Part shown: positions 35,585 to 45,001 of the stretch, one piece after another
Layout: every line of letters starts with the position of its first letter
Numbering within the stretch: position 1 is the stretch's first letter
Assembly: GCA_965230275.1 (NCBI GenBank)
Contig: CBDDKO010000002.1
Span: 1,302,001 to 1,366,000 of the forward strand
Reading direction: 5' to 3'
DNA from: JAJRRS01 sp965230275
GTDB lineage: Bacteria; Planctomycetota; Phycisphaerae; Phycisphaerales; Phycisphaeraceae
Length of the DNA stretch: 64,000 bases
Translations under genes and position numbers: made by a program
Notes under the pieces: model-generated
What the model was told of the DNA's origin: nothing
The model's input: only the letters and a program-made list of their open reading frames with translations
The model's database searches: none

Positions 35585-38500
35585 GTCGTAACGCCACCTG
35601 GCTGAGCTGGAAGGACCAGCCGCCGCACCTGCTGATCCGCGCATCGGCCGGGTCGGGCAAGACGTACCGGCTAAGCTCACGGTACCTTGGCCTGCTGCGC
35701 CTTCAAGCGAAGCCCGACTCGATCCTGGCAACGACGTTCACCCGCAAGGCGGCCGGTGAGGTGCTCGCGCGGGTCATCACGCGCCTGGCAAAAGCCACCA
35801 CCGATCCCGAGGAACGCAGAGAACTGTCGAAAGGCCTGCCAGGCGGGGTGCTGTCAGCCGATGAGAGCCTCGCCATGCTGCGCCTGCTCACGAAGTCCAT
35901 GCACCGGCTGAGCATCCAGACGATCGACGGGTTCTTCAACCGCATCGCGCAGAGCTTTGCACACGAGCTGGACCTGCCGCCCGAGCCCGTGCTGGTGGAT
36001 GAATCTCACCCATCGATCAAGCAGCTCCGACACGACGCGATCGAAGCGATGCTAGCCGACGACGACATACAGGGGCTGGTCACGCTGCTGCGCCAGTTCC
36101 ATCACAACCACGCGGCTCGTAAGGTCACCGACGCGATCGACGTCATCCTCAGCCACGCCTACGAGACCTACCGCGAAGCACCGGACGTCTCGTTATGGTC
36201 GCGCCTCAAGCCCGCGGGCTTACTGAAAGAAGACGATCTACAAACAGCGACGCAGGCCTTGCTGGATGCGGCACAGGAGCTGGAAGGAAAATCAAAGAGC
36301 TGGCTGAAAGCCCATGCCGCGAACCGCGACGCCGCGCTGGCCCGGGACTGGGAAGGCTTTATAAACGGCGGGTTGGCCAAGGCGCTGTGCTTCGGGGAGG
36401 GCACGTATTACAACAAGCCAATCGATGGCGGATTAGGCGAGGCGCTTCTTACATTGATCGGCCACGCCAAGGCCGCCATGATCGAACGGGTGGCGAATCA
36501 GACGCGCGCGACACACGACCTGCTGCGCCGGTTCGACACACACTACACCGAGCTGCGTCGCCGCCGCGGCATGTTGCTGTTCAGTGATATGACGCACAAG
36601 CTCGCGCGTGAGCTGCCCCGCTCAGACAGCGGGCTGGTCGAAGATATCTACTTCCGGCTGGATGAGCGTGTCACGCACCTGCTGCTGGATGAGTTTCAGG
36701 ACACGAGCATCGCACAGTGGGACGTGCTCCGGCCGTTTGCCGAGGAGGTCGCCGCGACGGCGGACGGCTCGCGCAGCCTGTTCGTGGTCGGCGACACCAA
36801 GCAGGCGATCTACGGCTGGCGCGGCGGTGTGGCGGAGCTGTTCGACCAGATCGAACACGAGCTGTCGCTTGAGGGCGATAGCGTGCAGTCGATGGCCCTG
36901 AGCTACCGCAGCAGCGGTGATGTGCTCGAGGTGGTGAACCGTGTGTTTGGCACGCTGTCTGGCAACGAGGCGCTTGCTCAAGATGAGGAGACGGCCAGGC
37001 AGTGGGCGGATGGATACGAAACCCACAAAGCAGCGCGTGATCTGCCGGGGTATGTGACGCTTGAAACCTCGACCATTGCAGCCGCCGACGAGGATGCAGA
37101 TAACGATGACAACGGTGACGATGAGGACGTACAAAGCCTGACCACCGGTGCGGCGCATGATCGCTACGTCGCGGGCCGCGTCAAGGCCCTTTACGAACGG
37201 GACGGCGGCGCGGGCTCCATCGGCGTGCTGGTCCGCACGAACGCCGCGGCGAGCCGGCTGATCTACGAGATCGGGTTGCTGGGCCTGCCGGTCAGCGGTG
37301 AGGGCGGCGGATCATTGACCGATTCCCCGGCCGTGTCGGCGATGCTCTCGGCCCTGCACATGGCGGACCACCCCGGCGACTCGGCCAGCGTGTTCCACGT
37401 CTTGAACTCCCCGCTTGGCGGTGTGGTCGGGCTTAGGTCCATGGAATCAGCGGATGTGCAGCAGACATCACGCGCCATCCGCCAGGCCCTGCTGTCGCAA
37501 GGCTACGCGCAGACGCTGGCCGAGTGGACCCGCGCCATCGCCGGGTCGTGTGATGCGCGCGGGCTGACGCGCCTCACGCAGCTGATCGAATTGGCGGACG
37601 CGTTTGATCCGGGCGAGGCGCTTCGGCCGTCGCGCTTTGTCGCGCTGGTGCAGTCGCAGCGCGTTGCCGAGCCGAGCCCCGCGGCGATCCGGGTGATGAC
37701 GGTCCACGGGTCCAAGGGGCTGGAGTTCGACACGGTCGTGCTGGCGGAACTTGATAAGGCGTTCAAGGATCGTTCAGAGCTGCTGGTCGAGCGTGAGCAC
37801 GCGACCGGGCCGATCGTCGGGGTGTACCGCAACGCCAACGAGAAGATCCGCTCGATGGACGAAAAGCTCGAACGTGCGGCGGCGACTCAGCGCGCCAGCC
37901 GACTGACGGATGATCTGTGTGCGCTCTATGTCGCCATGACCCGGGCACGGCAGGCGCTGCACATGATCGTGAAAGCCAGGAAGCAGAACAAGGACGGCTC
38001 GCTGCGCAGCCGGGGCCTGTGCGACAGGTCGATCCTGTGCGAGGCGCTGGGCGACGTTGAGGAAACCAGCGCCGGCGAGCAGGTGCTGTTCGAACATGGT
38101 GATCCGTCGTGGGTATGTGCCAGACCTTCAACCCCGGCCTGCACATCGACGCAACCAGCCGCCGACGGTGGAAGTGCGGTTGTGTTGGATCACGACACAC
38201 AAACCCCGCGCCGGTTTGTGCCCGCTGTCACGCCATCGTCTCGCACCGAACACGCACGATCCGCCGCGAGCATCCTGGACCTGTCACGCGATAAGATAGA
38301 GGCGATGCGTTATGGCACGCTGATCCACGCCTGGCTGGAGCAGATCGGGTACATTGATGAAGATAACCTGCCCGATCCGGTGGAGCTTAAACGGATCGCC
38401 CGTCAGACGATGCCCGGTCTGGATGCGGCGCGGCTTGACGGCTATCTCGCTCGATTCATGCAGTTACTTACCGAGGCCCCTGCCATGGACGTGCTGGCAC

Positions 38501-38811
38501 GGGACGGCGCAGCCGAACTCTGGCGGGAACGGCGGTTTGTGGTGCATGACGGACGTGAACTGCTGCGCGGCAGCTTCGACCGTGTGTCGGTGTATCGCGA
38601 TGATCAGGGGCGGGCCACACGGGCGGTGCTGACGGACTTCAAGACGGATGCCGTGGGTGATGGCGGGCCGGAGCAACTTGGGGCGCACTATCGCCCGCAG
38701 ATGCAGGCGTACAACAAAGCGCTCCAGAAGCTGCTGGGCCTTAAGCCCGAGGCGGTCCGGATGAGGTTGTGGTTTGTTGGGGCTGAGCAGGTCGTGAGCA
38801 TTGATCCATAG
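35581..38811 (+). CDS. addA: AddA-like UvrD-family helicase with C-terminal nuclease domain
   Basis: 1076 residues. All superfamily 1A helicase motifs are visible: I RASAGSGKTYRLSSR (about 20-34), Ia ATTFTRKAAGEV, II LLLDEFQDTS, III FVVGDTKQAIYGWRGG, IV in ALSYRSSGDVLEVVN, V TVHGSKGLEFDTVVL and VI LYVAMTRARQALHM. The C-terminal PD-(D/E)XK nuclease has LRGSFDRVSVYRD and LTDFKTDAVGD. It is the 3'-5' motor subunit paired with the AddB-like protein; the 4-bp overlap ties their translation. An acidic, low-complexity insert (ADEDADNDDNGDDEDVQ, about 502-518) lies between motifs IV and V. RecA is not in the window. Confidence 0.93.
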   Translation: MSRNATWLSWKDQPPHLLIRASAGSGKTYRLSSRYLGLLRLQAKPDSILATTFTRKAAGEVLARVITRLAKATTDPEERRELSKGLPGGVLSADESLAMLRLLTKSMHRLSIQTIDGFFNRIAQSFAHELDLPPEPVLVDESHPSIKQLRHDAIEAMLADDDIQGLVTLLRQFHHNHAARKVTDAIDVILSHAYETYREAPDVSLWSRLKPAGLLKEDDLQTATQALLDAAQELEGKSKSWLKAHAANRDAALARDWEGFINGGLAKALCFGEGTYYNKPIDGGLGEALLTLIGHAKAAMIERVANQTRATHDLLRRFDTHYTELRRRRGMLLFSDMTHKLARELPRSDSGLVEDIYFRLDERVTHLLLDEFQDTSIAQWDVLRPFAEEVAATADGSRSLFVVGDTKQAIYGWRGGVAELFDQIEHELSLEGDSVQSMALSYRSSGDVLEVVNRVFGTLSGNEALAQDEETARQWADGYETHKAARDLPGYVTLETSTIAAADEDADNDDNGDDEDVQSLTTGAAHDRYVAGRVKALYERDGGAGSIGVLVRTNAAASRLIYEIGLLGLPVSGEGGGSLTDSPAVSAMLSALHMADHPGDSASVFHVLNSPLGGVVGLRSMESADVQQTSRAIRQALLSQGYAQTLAEWTRAIAGSCDARGLTRLTQLIELADAFDPGEALRPSRFVALVQSQRVAEPSPAAIRVMTVHGSKGLEFDTVVLAELDKAFKDRSELLVEREHATGPIVGVYRNANEKIRSMDEKLERAAATQRASRLTDDLCALYVAMTRARQALHMIVKARKQNKDGSLRSRGLCDRSILCEALGDVEETSAGEQVLFEHGDPSWVCARPSTPACTSTQPAADGGSAVVLDHDTQTPRRFVPAVTPSSRTEHARSAASILDLSRDKIEAMRYGTLIHAWLEQIGYIDEDNLPDPVELKRIARQTMPGLDAARLDGYLARFMQLLTEAPAMDVLARDGAAELWRERRFVVHDGRELLRGSFDRVSVYRDDQGRATRAVLTDFKTDAVGDGGPEQLGAHYRPQMQAYNKALQKLLGLKPEAVRMRLWFVGAEQVVSIDP

Positions 38812-39078
38812 CGCGTCTGCAAGTCCCGTGAAAAGAGTGCCTTGCTTCGCAACCCTCCTATTTTCACATCCAATGACATGAACCGTGATACTGGACTTTA
38901 CCGATGTGATCAACACACGCGGCCCAGCTCTCATGATGTCTGTAAATACAGCGTTAAGTGGAGATTGTCTTGACTTTTAGGTGTGGGAGGGTTTATTGTG
39001 ATACCACTTGGCACAACGTGTTAAGCCTCCCAGATGGCCGGGCCCGGCATCCCGCCGAGTCCTAACGGGTATAACCAG

Positions 39079-40815
39079 ATGAAGCGCACCGCCCGCGTAT
39101 TTTTTCTTATGGCTTTGGCTATCTCTGTGCTGTTCGGCACCGCCACGACGTCGCGCGCACAGATCGTAGGGGACACCACCGGCGACGGGTTTGTCGGGGC
39201 GCTGGACCTGCAAGTCCTGCTGAACAACTGGAACCAGTTCGTCACCCCAGGCGACACCTCGAAAGGCGACATCTTCCCCGATGGTTTCATCGACACCACA
39301 GACCTGAACTTCCTGCTGCAGAACTGGGGTCAGGGCTCGATCCCCACGCCCGGCGGCGACGCATCCATCGGCATGAACCTCAACGAGGTGACCTACTACT
39401 CCCGTGAGTGGGCCTTTGTCGATGCCATGAAGACCGCACGCCCCTGGGTCATGACCAATCCCAACGGCCAACCCTTCGACACCGGCCAAACCGTCCCGAC
39501 CGATCCCAACGGCTGGCCCATCCTCCAGCCCAGCCAGGCGGCGCACACACTGCTGCTGACCACCAAACCCGGGTACCCTGCGGGGACGTACACTGTCGAG
39601 TATGACGGCACCGGCTCGATCGAGTTTGAGTTCGACGCCACAAACATCCAGAACACAGGGCCCGGGACGATCACGTTCGACGTCGTCACGCCTTCCAACA
39701 GCGGCATCCTGATGCGGGTGATCGGCGATGTCAGCAATGTCCGTGTCTGGATGCCGGGGTTTGTGAACGCGCCTTCATCATTCCACACGACCTTTGTCCA
39801 ACGGCTCCAGCCCTTCGGCGTGATCCGTTTCATGGACTGGCAGCAGACCAACGGCTCGAAGGTCGTCGAGTGGGCCGACCGCACCACGCCCGACGACTAC
39901 ACACAGGACAGCGACACCGGCGTCGCGCTGGAGTACATGATCGAGTTGTGCAACGAATTGCAGGCCGACGCCTGGTTCTGCATGCCGCACCGGGCCAGCG
40001 ACGACTTCGTCACGCAGTTCGCCACCATGGTGCGCGACAACCTCGACAGCAACCTGAATGTCTATGTCGAGTGGTCCAACGAGGTGTGGAACACACAGTT
40101 CCCCCAGAGTAAGTGGGTCAATGACAACTCGGCCGGCAGCGTGTTTTCCGAGGCGTTCTTCGAGAAGTGGGCGGCGGAAGCGGCGAACGACTTCGCCATC
40201 TGGCATACCGTCTTCGTCGGCCAGGAAGGCCGCATCATCCGCGTCGCCGCCGGGCAGCAGGCCAACGTCTGGGTCACCGAGCGACTGACTCAGGAACTCG
40301 ATGAGAACCACGGCAGCCCCTACGACGCGATCGCCTGCGGGGCCTACTTCGATAACCGCAACGAACAGTTCAATGCTTCCACCACGGTGCAGGACATCAT
40401 CGACCACGCGATCAACGTCGCCATCCCCAACATCATGGGTCGTGAGTACAAGGACCACGGCGACCTGTCCCAGCAGCGCACCAACGAGCAGGGCCGATCC
40501 ATCCCCCTGCTGGCGTACGAGGGCGGACAGCACTATACGGTCCACGGCAACGCCGGTGCGCCCTACTACCAGGCGTTCAAGGACGTGCAGGAATACCAGA
40601 CGCCGGGCACAGCGCCCAAAGACATGTACGACGCTTATACCGCAAATCTACAGGCTTTTGACCAGGCCGGCGGCTCGCTGTTCGTGGCGTTCAACTACGT
40701 CCGCAACCAGGACCAGTTCGGCTCCTGGGGGCACCTGCGGTTCCAGGACCAGAGTACAGCGGATGCCCCCAAATACCGGGCCCTGATCGAATACAGCAGC
40801 GGTAACAACGAATAA
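39079..40815 (+). CDS. Secreted putative glycoside-hydrolase-like protein with N-terminal dockerin-like doublet (paralogue A)
   Basis: 578 residues from ATG 39079 (MKRTARVFFLMALAISVLFG, signal peptide to about 29). A dockerin-like doublet comes directly after it (GDTTGDGFVGALDLQVLLNN and FPDGFIDTTDLNFLLQNWGQ), then the catalytic-size domain. Marks of a (beta/alpha)8 retaining glycosidase: VYVEWSNEVWNTQFP (candidate acid/base Glu in the NE pair) and IPLLAYEGGQHYTVHG (candidate nucleophile Glu). An extra beta domain (about 100-225) precedes it. No PEP-CTERM tail. 42% or more of the residues look identical by eye to the next gene, so the pair arose by duplication. Substrate unknown; plant or algal polysaccharide is a guess. 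Confidence 0.72.
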   Translation: MKRTARVFFLMALAISVLFGTATTSRAQIVGDTTGDGFVGALDLQVLLNNWNQFVTPGDTSKGDIFPDGFIDTTDLNFLLQNWGQGSIPTPGGDASIGMNLNEVTYYSREWAFVDAMKTARPWVMTNPNGQPFDTGQTVPTDPNGWPILQPSQAAHTLLLTTKPGYPAGTYTVEYDGTGSIEFEFDATNIQNTGPGTITFDVVTPSNSGILMRVIGDVSNVRVWMPGFVNAPSSFHTTFVQRLQPFGVIRFMDWQQTNGSKVVEWADRTTPDDYTQDSDTGVALEYMIELCNELQADAWFCMPHRASDDFVTQFATMVRDNLDSNLNVYVEWSNEVWNTQFPQSKWVNDNSAGSVFSEAFFEKWAAEAANDFAIWHTVFVGQEGRIIRVAAGQQANVWVTERLTQELDENHGSPYDAIACGAYFDNRNEQFNASTTVQDIIDHAINVAIPNIMGREYKDHGDLSQQRTNEQGRSIPLLAYEGGQHYTVHGNAGAPYYQAFKDVQEYQTPGTAPKDMYDAYTANLQAFDQAGGSLFVAFNYVRNQDQFGSWGHLRFQDQSTADAPKYRALIEYSSGNNE

Positions 40816-40992
40816 ACCAGATTCTGACACAACGCCCAGTTGGATATGGCATAATAGATAGCGCTTGTGTGTAGTACCTTAACGGGACGGTCGGGGCGGG
40901 CCGGACCAAATCAGTTCAACATCTTTAGACCGAGTGCGAGCATGGACGCTCATACGTAACACATGCTCGGCATGTGGTGAGGGTGATTCAAG

Positions 40993-42714
40993 ATGCTGAG
41001 ACAACTGCTGACGTTGATGCTGTGCATCGTGCTGCTCAGCGCATGGGCCGGGAGGCCATGCGCGGCCCAGGTGGACGTCGTCGGCCCCCTGCCCGGCGAC
41101 CTGAACGGGGACAGCTTCGTCGGCCTTGACGACCTGGAGATCATCCTGAACCACTGGACCCAGACCGTTACGCCCGGCAACCTGTCTCAGGGCGATGCCT
41201 CCGGCGACGGCGTGATCGGGCTGGAGGACCTGGACATCGTCCTCGATAACTGGAACACCGGCTACACCCTGCCGCAGCAGCGCGACCTGAACCTCGGCAT
41301 CAACCTCGCCCAGGTCAGCTACTTCAGCCGTGAATGGGTTTTCGTCGACGCGATCAAACAAGCCAAAACCTGGGTCGCCACCAACCCCAACGGCAACCCC
41401 TTCGACACCGGCGAGGTCGTTAACACCGACACAGACGGCTGGCCGCTGCTCGAAGCGGGCAAGGCGGCGCAGACGATCATGTTCAGGCAGATGCAAGGTG
41501 CCTACCCCGCCGGCCAGTACGTCTGCACCTATGAAGGGACCGGCGAACTGGTGTTCGACTGGGACGCCGACGCAGCCGGCTCGTCGCCCGGGAGGATACT
41601 AGTCGATGTCACACCGACCAACACCGGCATCCTCATGCGGATTGCTTCGTCTGACATCAACGACCCGATCCGCAACATCAAGCTCTGGATGCCCGGTTTC
41701 GAAGACGCGCCGTCTTCGTTCCACCCGCTGTTTACCCAGCGTCTGTCTAACTTCAAGGTGATCCGGTTCATGGACTGGGGGCATACGAATGAAGCAGACG
41801 AGACCTGGAATTGGGGTGGACGAACGACGTTGAACTCTTTCACACAGGGCGGACCACGCGGTGTTGCTCTTGAGTACATGATTGAATTGTGTAATGAACT
41901 GGACGCCGATCCTTGGTTCTGTATGCCTCACACCGCCAGTGTCAGCTACATCCAGGCGTTTGCCAGCAAGGTCAAGAACCAACTCGAGCCGGAACGCAAG
42001 GTGTATTTGGAGTGGTCCAACGAGGTTTGGAACTCACGTTTCGATGCCTACGACTTCGTGACCAATCGATCCAAAGCGTCGCCGTTCTCACCCGAATGGT
42101 TCGACTTCTGGGCGTTCAAAGCAGACGCGACCTTCGCGATCTGGCGTAGCGTGTTCGGCAACCAAAAGAGCCGGATCATCCGCGTCGCCGCAGGGCAGGA
42201 GGCCAACGTCTGGGTCACCCGGAATCTGGCTGAACGCCTCGGCGATAACATCGACGCCGTCTCCTGCGCCGCCTACTTCGGCGAAGACGGCGCCAGCTTC
42301 GACGCCTCCACCACCTCACAAGACATCCTCCACGACGCGCTGACACGTGTGATCCCGGAGAAGTCGGCCAACTACTACCAACAACACGGCAACCTCGCGG
42401 CGGACCTGTCTCAGGCCCTCGGCCGGCCGATCAGGCTGCTCGCCTACGAGGGCGGACAGCACTACGCCAACGACAACCGCAACGTCCCCTACGCCCAGGC
42501 CCTGCTGGACATGCAGTACCTGCCCGGGATGTTCAGCGCGTACCTGGCCAACCTCGATGCCTTCGAGCAGGCCGGCGGCGACCTGATGGTGCCGTTTAAC
42601 TACGTCGACCGCCCCGGCGACCACGGCGCGTGGGGCCACCTGGAAACCCAGGACGCCAGCCTGGACAACGCCGAGAAGTTCCGGGCCCTGCTTTACTACA
42701 TCCAGGCCCCGTGA
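40993..42714 (+). CDS. Secreted putative glycoside-hydrolase-like protein with N-terminal dockerin-like doublet (paralogue B)
   Basis: 573 residues with a signal peptide to about residue 27 (MLRQLLTLMLCIVLLSAWAG). The dockerin-like doublet follows (GDLNGDSFVGLDDLEIILNH, then DASGDGVIGLEDLDIVLDNW), then LNLGINLAQVSYFSREWVFV, which is nearly the same as the start of the paralogue's domain. Candidate catalytic Glu are in VYLEWSNEVWNSRFD and IRLLAYEGGQHYAND; RVAAGQEANVWVTRNLAE is shared with RVAAGQQANVWVTERLTQ in the paralogue. No PEP-CTERM tail. The 177-bp gap to paralogue A is compatible with a separate promoter. Confidence 0.72.
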   Translation: MLRQLLTLMLCIVLLSAWAGRPCAAQVDVVGPLPGDLNGDSFVGLDDLEIILNHWTQTVTPGNLSQGDASGDGVIGLEDLDIVLDNWNTGYTLPQQRDLNLGINLAQVSYFSREWVFVDAIKQAKTWVATNPNGNPFDTGEVVNTDTDGWPLLEAGKAAQTIMFRQMQGAYPAGQYVCTYEGTGELVFDWDADAAGSSPGRILVDVTPTNTGILMRIASSDINDPIRNIKLWMPGFEDAPSSFHPLFTQRLSNFKVIRFMDWGHTNEADETWNWGGRTTLNSFTQGGPRGVALEYMIELCNELDADPWFCMPHTASVSYIQAFASKVKNQLEPERKVYLEWSNEVWNSRFDAYDFVTNRSKASPFSPEWFDFWAFKADATFAIWRSVFGNQKSRIIRVAAGQEANVWVTRNLAERLGDNIDAVSCAAYFGEDGASFDASTTSQDILHDALTRVIPEKSANYYQQHGNLAADLSQALGRPIRLLAYEGGQHYANDNRNVPYAQALLDMQYLPGMFSAYLANLDAFEQAGGDLMVPFNYVDRPGDHGAWGHLETQDASLDNAEKFRALLYYIQAP

Positions 42715-42753
42715 TAATCACAGTTAAGGTTTGGTTATTCGATACCCGGTCGC

Positions 42754-44178
42754 TTAAGCGGTCCGCCTGACCAAAGCCAAACCGAACACACCCATCAACA
42801 ACATGCTGCCCGGCTCCGGGATACTGGTGCCGCCGGGCGGCGGGGTGCCCGCGTTCCAGTTGTTAAGCACCACGTCCAAGTCATCCAGGCCGATGAATCT
42901 ATCGCCGTTGAAGTCGTAGATCGGCGTGGCGCGTGGGAACCACTGGTTCCAGCTGTTCAGAATCAGGTCCAGATCGCTCAGACCCACGAAACCGTCACCG
43001 TCGGCGTCGCCTTGCACAGCGCCTTGGGTCGTGATGACACTGAAAGACCGGCTTGCGAAGTTGCCAACACTGTTGAGCAGTTGCAACTCGATCAGGTTCT
43101 GCCCGGTTGTCAAGCCTGTAGCATCGAAGTTCAGAGATTCCTCGTAGTCGCCCCAGCCGCCATCGGCCGCAGGCACGTTGACCCACGAGCCGCCGTCTAT
43201 CCGGTACCGCGCCGACGCCAGTGTGTTGACGGTGTAATTACCCATGCTGGGATGAGGACTGACCATCGGCGTGACACGGGCGTCGAGCGTGATGTTGAAT
43301 GAGTCGTCGTGGATAGTGAGGGGATCGGTGACGATGTTGCTCAACGTGGGGATGGTGTCGAGGATGTCCGGGATCATGTCATTGTCGGTATCCTGCCAGC
43401 CGATGGCATTGATTGTCCCGCTGGACAGCACGGTGCTGTTCGTCGTATTCATGATCGCGGTGTAGCTGCTGGTGTTCGTCGAGCCGTCCGGGTGTCGCTC
43501 AGCGTTCGTGTTGTAGGTATAGAGGTACCCCGACCGGTCGCCGGTGTCGTTCCCGGAACTGGCGTATTCATCACGAGCACCGAAGATGTGGCCCATCTCG
43601 TGGCGGTACGTGCCCGTGCCGTCGTCGCTGTAGGCGTTGGTGAGCGGGCCGTTGATATAAGCAGAAGCCCGGCCGGAGAAGTTGCGGATGAACGTGGTGA
43701 ACGACCAGTTGGTGTCGAACTGATCACGCATCGCGTCGTTGTAGGTCCGCGTGGCCGTCAGCGCCCCGCCGCTGTCGTAGCTCGGGTCGAGTTGCGCCAG
43801 GGCCTCGTCGTAGTAGCTGGAGTCGCCTTCCCCGCCGACCTGAGGCATCGTGATCGGCACGCCGCCGTTGGCGAAGTTCACGGTGATGTCCAGCCAGTCG
43901 ATGTTGGGCAGGAACCGTTGGTTGGCCTTGTCTTCCCAGAACGTCGCCGCCGAGTTGACCCGGTCCATGCGCGTGTTCAGCGCGCTGGTGCTCCAGGGGT
44001 TCGACGTCGATTCAAGGAACACGATGTTCCAGACGTATGTCCCAAGGGCATAGTCCGACTGGTCATGGTACCCCGCCCCGTACGGCCTCTGAGCCGACGC
44101 ATCCGACGTGATCGACAGGGACACAACGCCGCTCGCAAGCGCAGCAACACAAAGACCGCCAACCGACCTTGGCATCAT
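42754..44178 (-). CDS. Secreted zinc metalloprotease-like protein with dockerin doublet and PEP-CTERM tail
   Basis: 474 residues from ATG 44178, fixed by AAGGAGG 7-13 bp upstream; the following signal peptide is PRSVGGLCVAALASG. A zincin active site reads RHEMGHIFGARDEY, HExxHxxGxxD, with Asp as third ligand as in snapalysin-type proteases. The region after it, DTDNDMIPDILDTIPTLS, is a Ca-binding thrombospondin-like type 3 repeat, then comes a beta-sandwich (about 290-395). The doublet GDADGDGFVGLSDLDLILNS and DFNGDRFIGLDDLDVVLNNW precedes IPEPGSMLLMGVFGLAL with RRTA (PEP-CTERM). It is convergent with paralogue B. Confidence 0.88.
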   Translation of the reverse strand: MMPRSVGGLCVAALASGVVSLSITSDASAQRPYGAGYHDQSDYALGTYVWNIVFLESTSNPWSTSALNTRMDRVNSAATFWEDKANQRFLPNIDWLDITVNFANGGVPITMPQVGGEGDSSYYDEALAQLDPSYDSGGALTATRTYNDAMRDQFDTNWSFTTFIRNFSGRASAYINGPLTNAYSDDGTGTYRHEMGHIFGARDEYASSGNDTGDRSGYLYTYNTNAERHPDGSTNTSSYTAIMNTTNSTVLSSGTINAIGWQDTDNDMIPDILDTIPTLSNIVTDPLTIHDDSFNITLDARVTPMVSPHPSMGNYTVNTLASARYRIDGGSWVNVPAADGGWGDYEESLNFDATGLTTGQNLIELQLLNSVGNFASRSFSVITTQGAVQGDADGDGFVGLSDLDLILNSWNQWFPRATPIYDFNGDRFIGLDDLDVVLNNWNAGTPPPGGTSIPEPGSMLLMGVFGLALVRRTA

Positions 44179-44339
44179 CTCTTTTCCTCCTTGTGGGGGT
44201 AACGAAAAAACGCAGTGATTAATTATACCACACCGGCCCTTGCACATAGGACCGATCGCGTGGAAATTATGCGTTAATGCGACAACCCGGATGGCCGGCG
44301 GTTATGCCTGTGATAGACCAGATTGAAGTCAAGACCAGA

Positions 44340-44720
44340 TTATGACGCAGACGGCGTCAACTGGACCTCGCTGCCCACACGCCGGGATACCTCATCGAAC
44401 TTGGCTCGCACCGCGTCGGACAGATCGATCCCCAGCCGATGGGACAGCAGGTCCGCGTAGATCACGACGTCGGCGATCTCTTTGCCGATCTCATCGAAGT
44501 CCACCTCATCGGTCCCCCGCTGCAGCTTCTTGGTCAGATTGCATATGCCGCCGGTCTTCGCCAGCAGCGGTAACAGCACCTCCACCAGCTCCCCCGCCTC
44601 GCCAGCCATCGCGTTGGACCAGTCGGCCGGGGACCAGTCCTCGCACGTGCCGAAGGATTGCTCACAGCGCTTGACGTTCGCCTCACGCAGCGTCCGCAGG
44701 TTCAAGCCGTCATTGTCCAT
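44340..44720 (-). CDS. MazG-like nucleotide pyrophosphohydrolase
   Basis: 126 residues from ATG 44720 (MDNDGLNLRTLREANVKRCE), with GAGGA 5 bp upstream; the frame open to 44837 is not needed. The all-alpha NTP pyrophosphatase motifs are AGEAGELVEVLLPLL (Glu-x-x-Glu), TKKLQRGTDEVDFDEIGKEI and ADVVIYADLLSHRLGIDLSD (Glu and Asp metal ligands), ending in FDEVSRRVGS. Enzymes of this group hydrolyse non-canonical or excess NTPs to NMP and PPi in the cytoplasm. It stands alone. Confidence 0.87.
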   Translation of the reverse strand: MDNDGLNLRTLREANVKRCEQSFGTCEDWSPADWSNAMAGEAGELVEVLLPLLAKTGGICNLTKKLQRGTDEVDFDEIGKEIADVVIYADLLSHRLGIDLSDAVRAKFDEVSRRVGSEVQLTPSAS

Positions 44721-45001
44721 GTCGTCCTCACGATCGGTGAATTGAAAGTCAGTGAAAGATGGTGTCGTCAGTCTAGGGCATCCTCGATGTAAGTAAACAG
44801 TACGCATCACAATCCCCTGCCACGCACCCCCCGCCACCCGAAACCCATCAACCTACATCCATATTCCCCGTATCCCTAACCCCTAATCCCTAATCCCTAG
44901 ATCTCTTTGCGCGATTTCTTACTGCCTCTATATGTCACCCTCGCGCAGGGTGGGACCCATGCCTTTGGACTTCTATCTAAGAAGACTGGATTCCCGCCTG
45001 C
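44721..45001. other. Intergenic region upstream of the IS, with heptamer array
   Basis: About 280 bp without a gene. It holds the CCCTAAT array (44874-44900), a short ACCCT/AGGGT hairpin near 44937-44951 and the left half of the interrupted palindrome ATTCCCGC (44990-44997) with the first CTGC (44998-45001) before the insertion sequence. Confidence 0.6.
44874..44900. repeat. Heptanucleotide array CCCTAAY, 3.9 copies
   Basis: CCCTAAC, CCCTAAT, CCCTAAT and CCCTAG follow each other without gaps. Superficially telomere-like, but the unit is 7 bp and the setting is an ordinary intergenic region of a circular-type chromosome. It belongs with the other 7-bp arrays in this window. Confidence 0.75.

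Noticed and set aside
44874..44900. Telomere-like CCCTAA repeat
   Set aside because: The unit is 7 bp, only about four copies, and sits between ordinary genes; no sign of a chromosome end.
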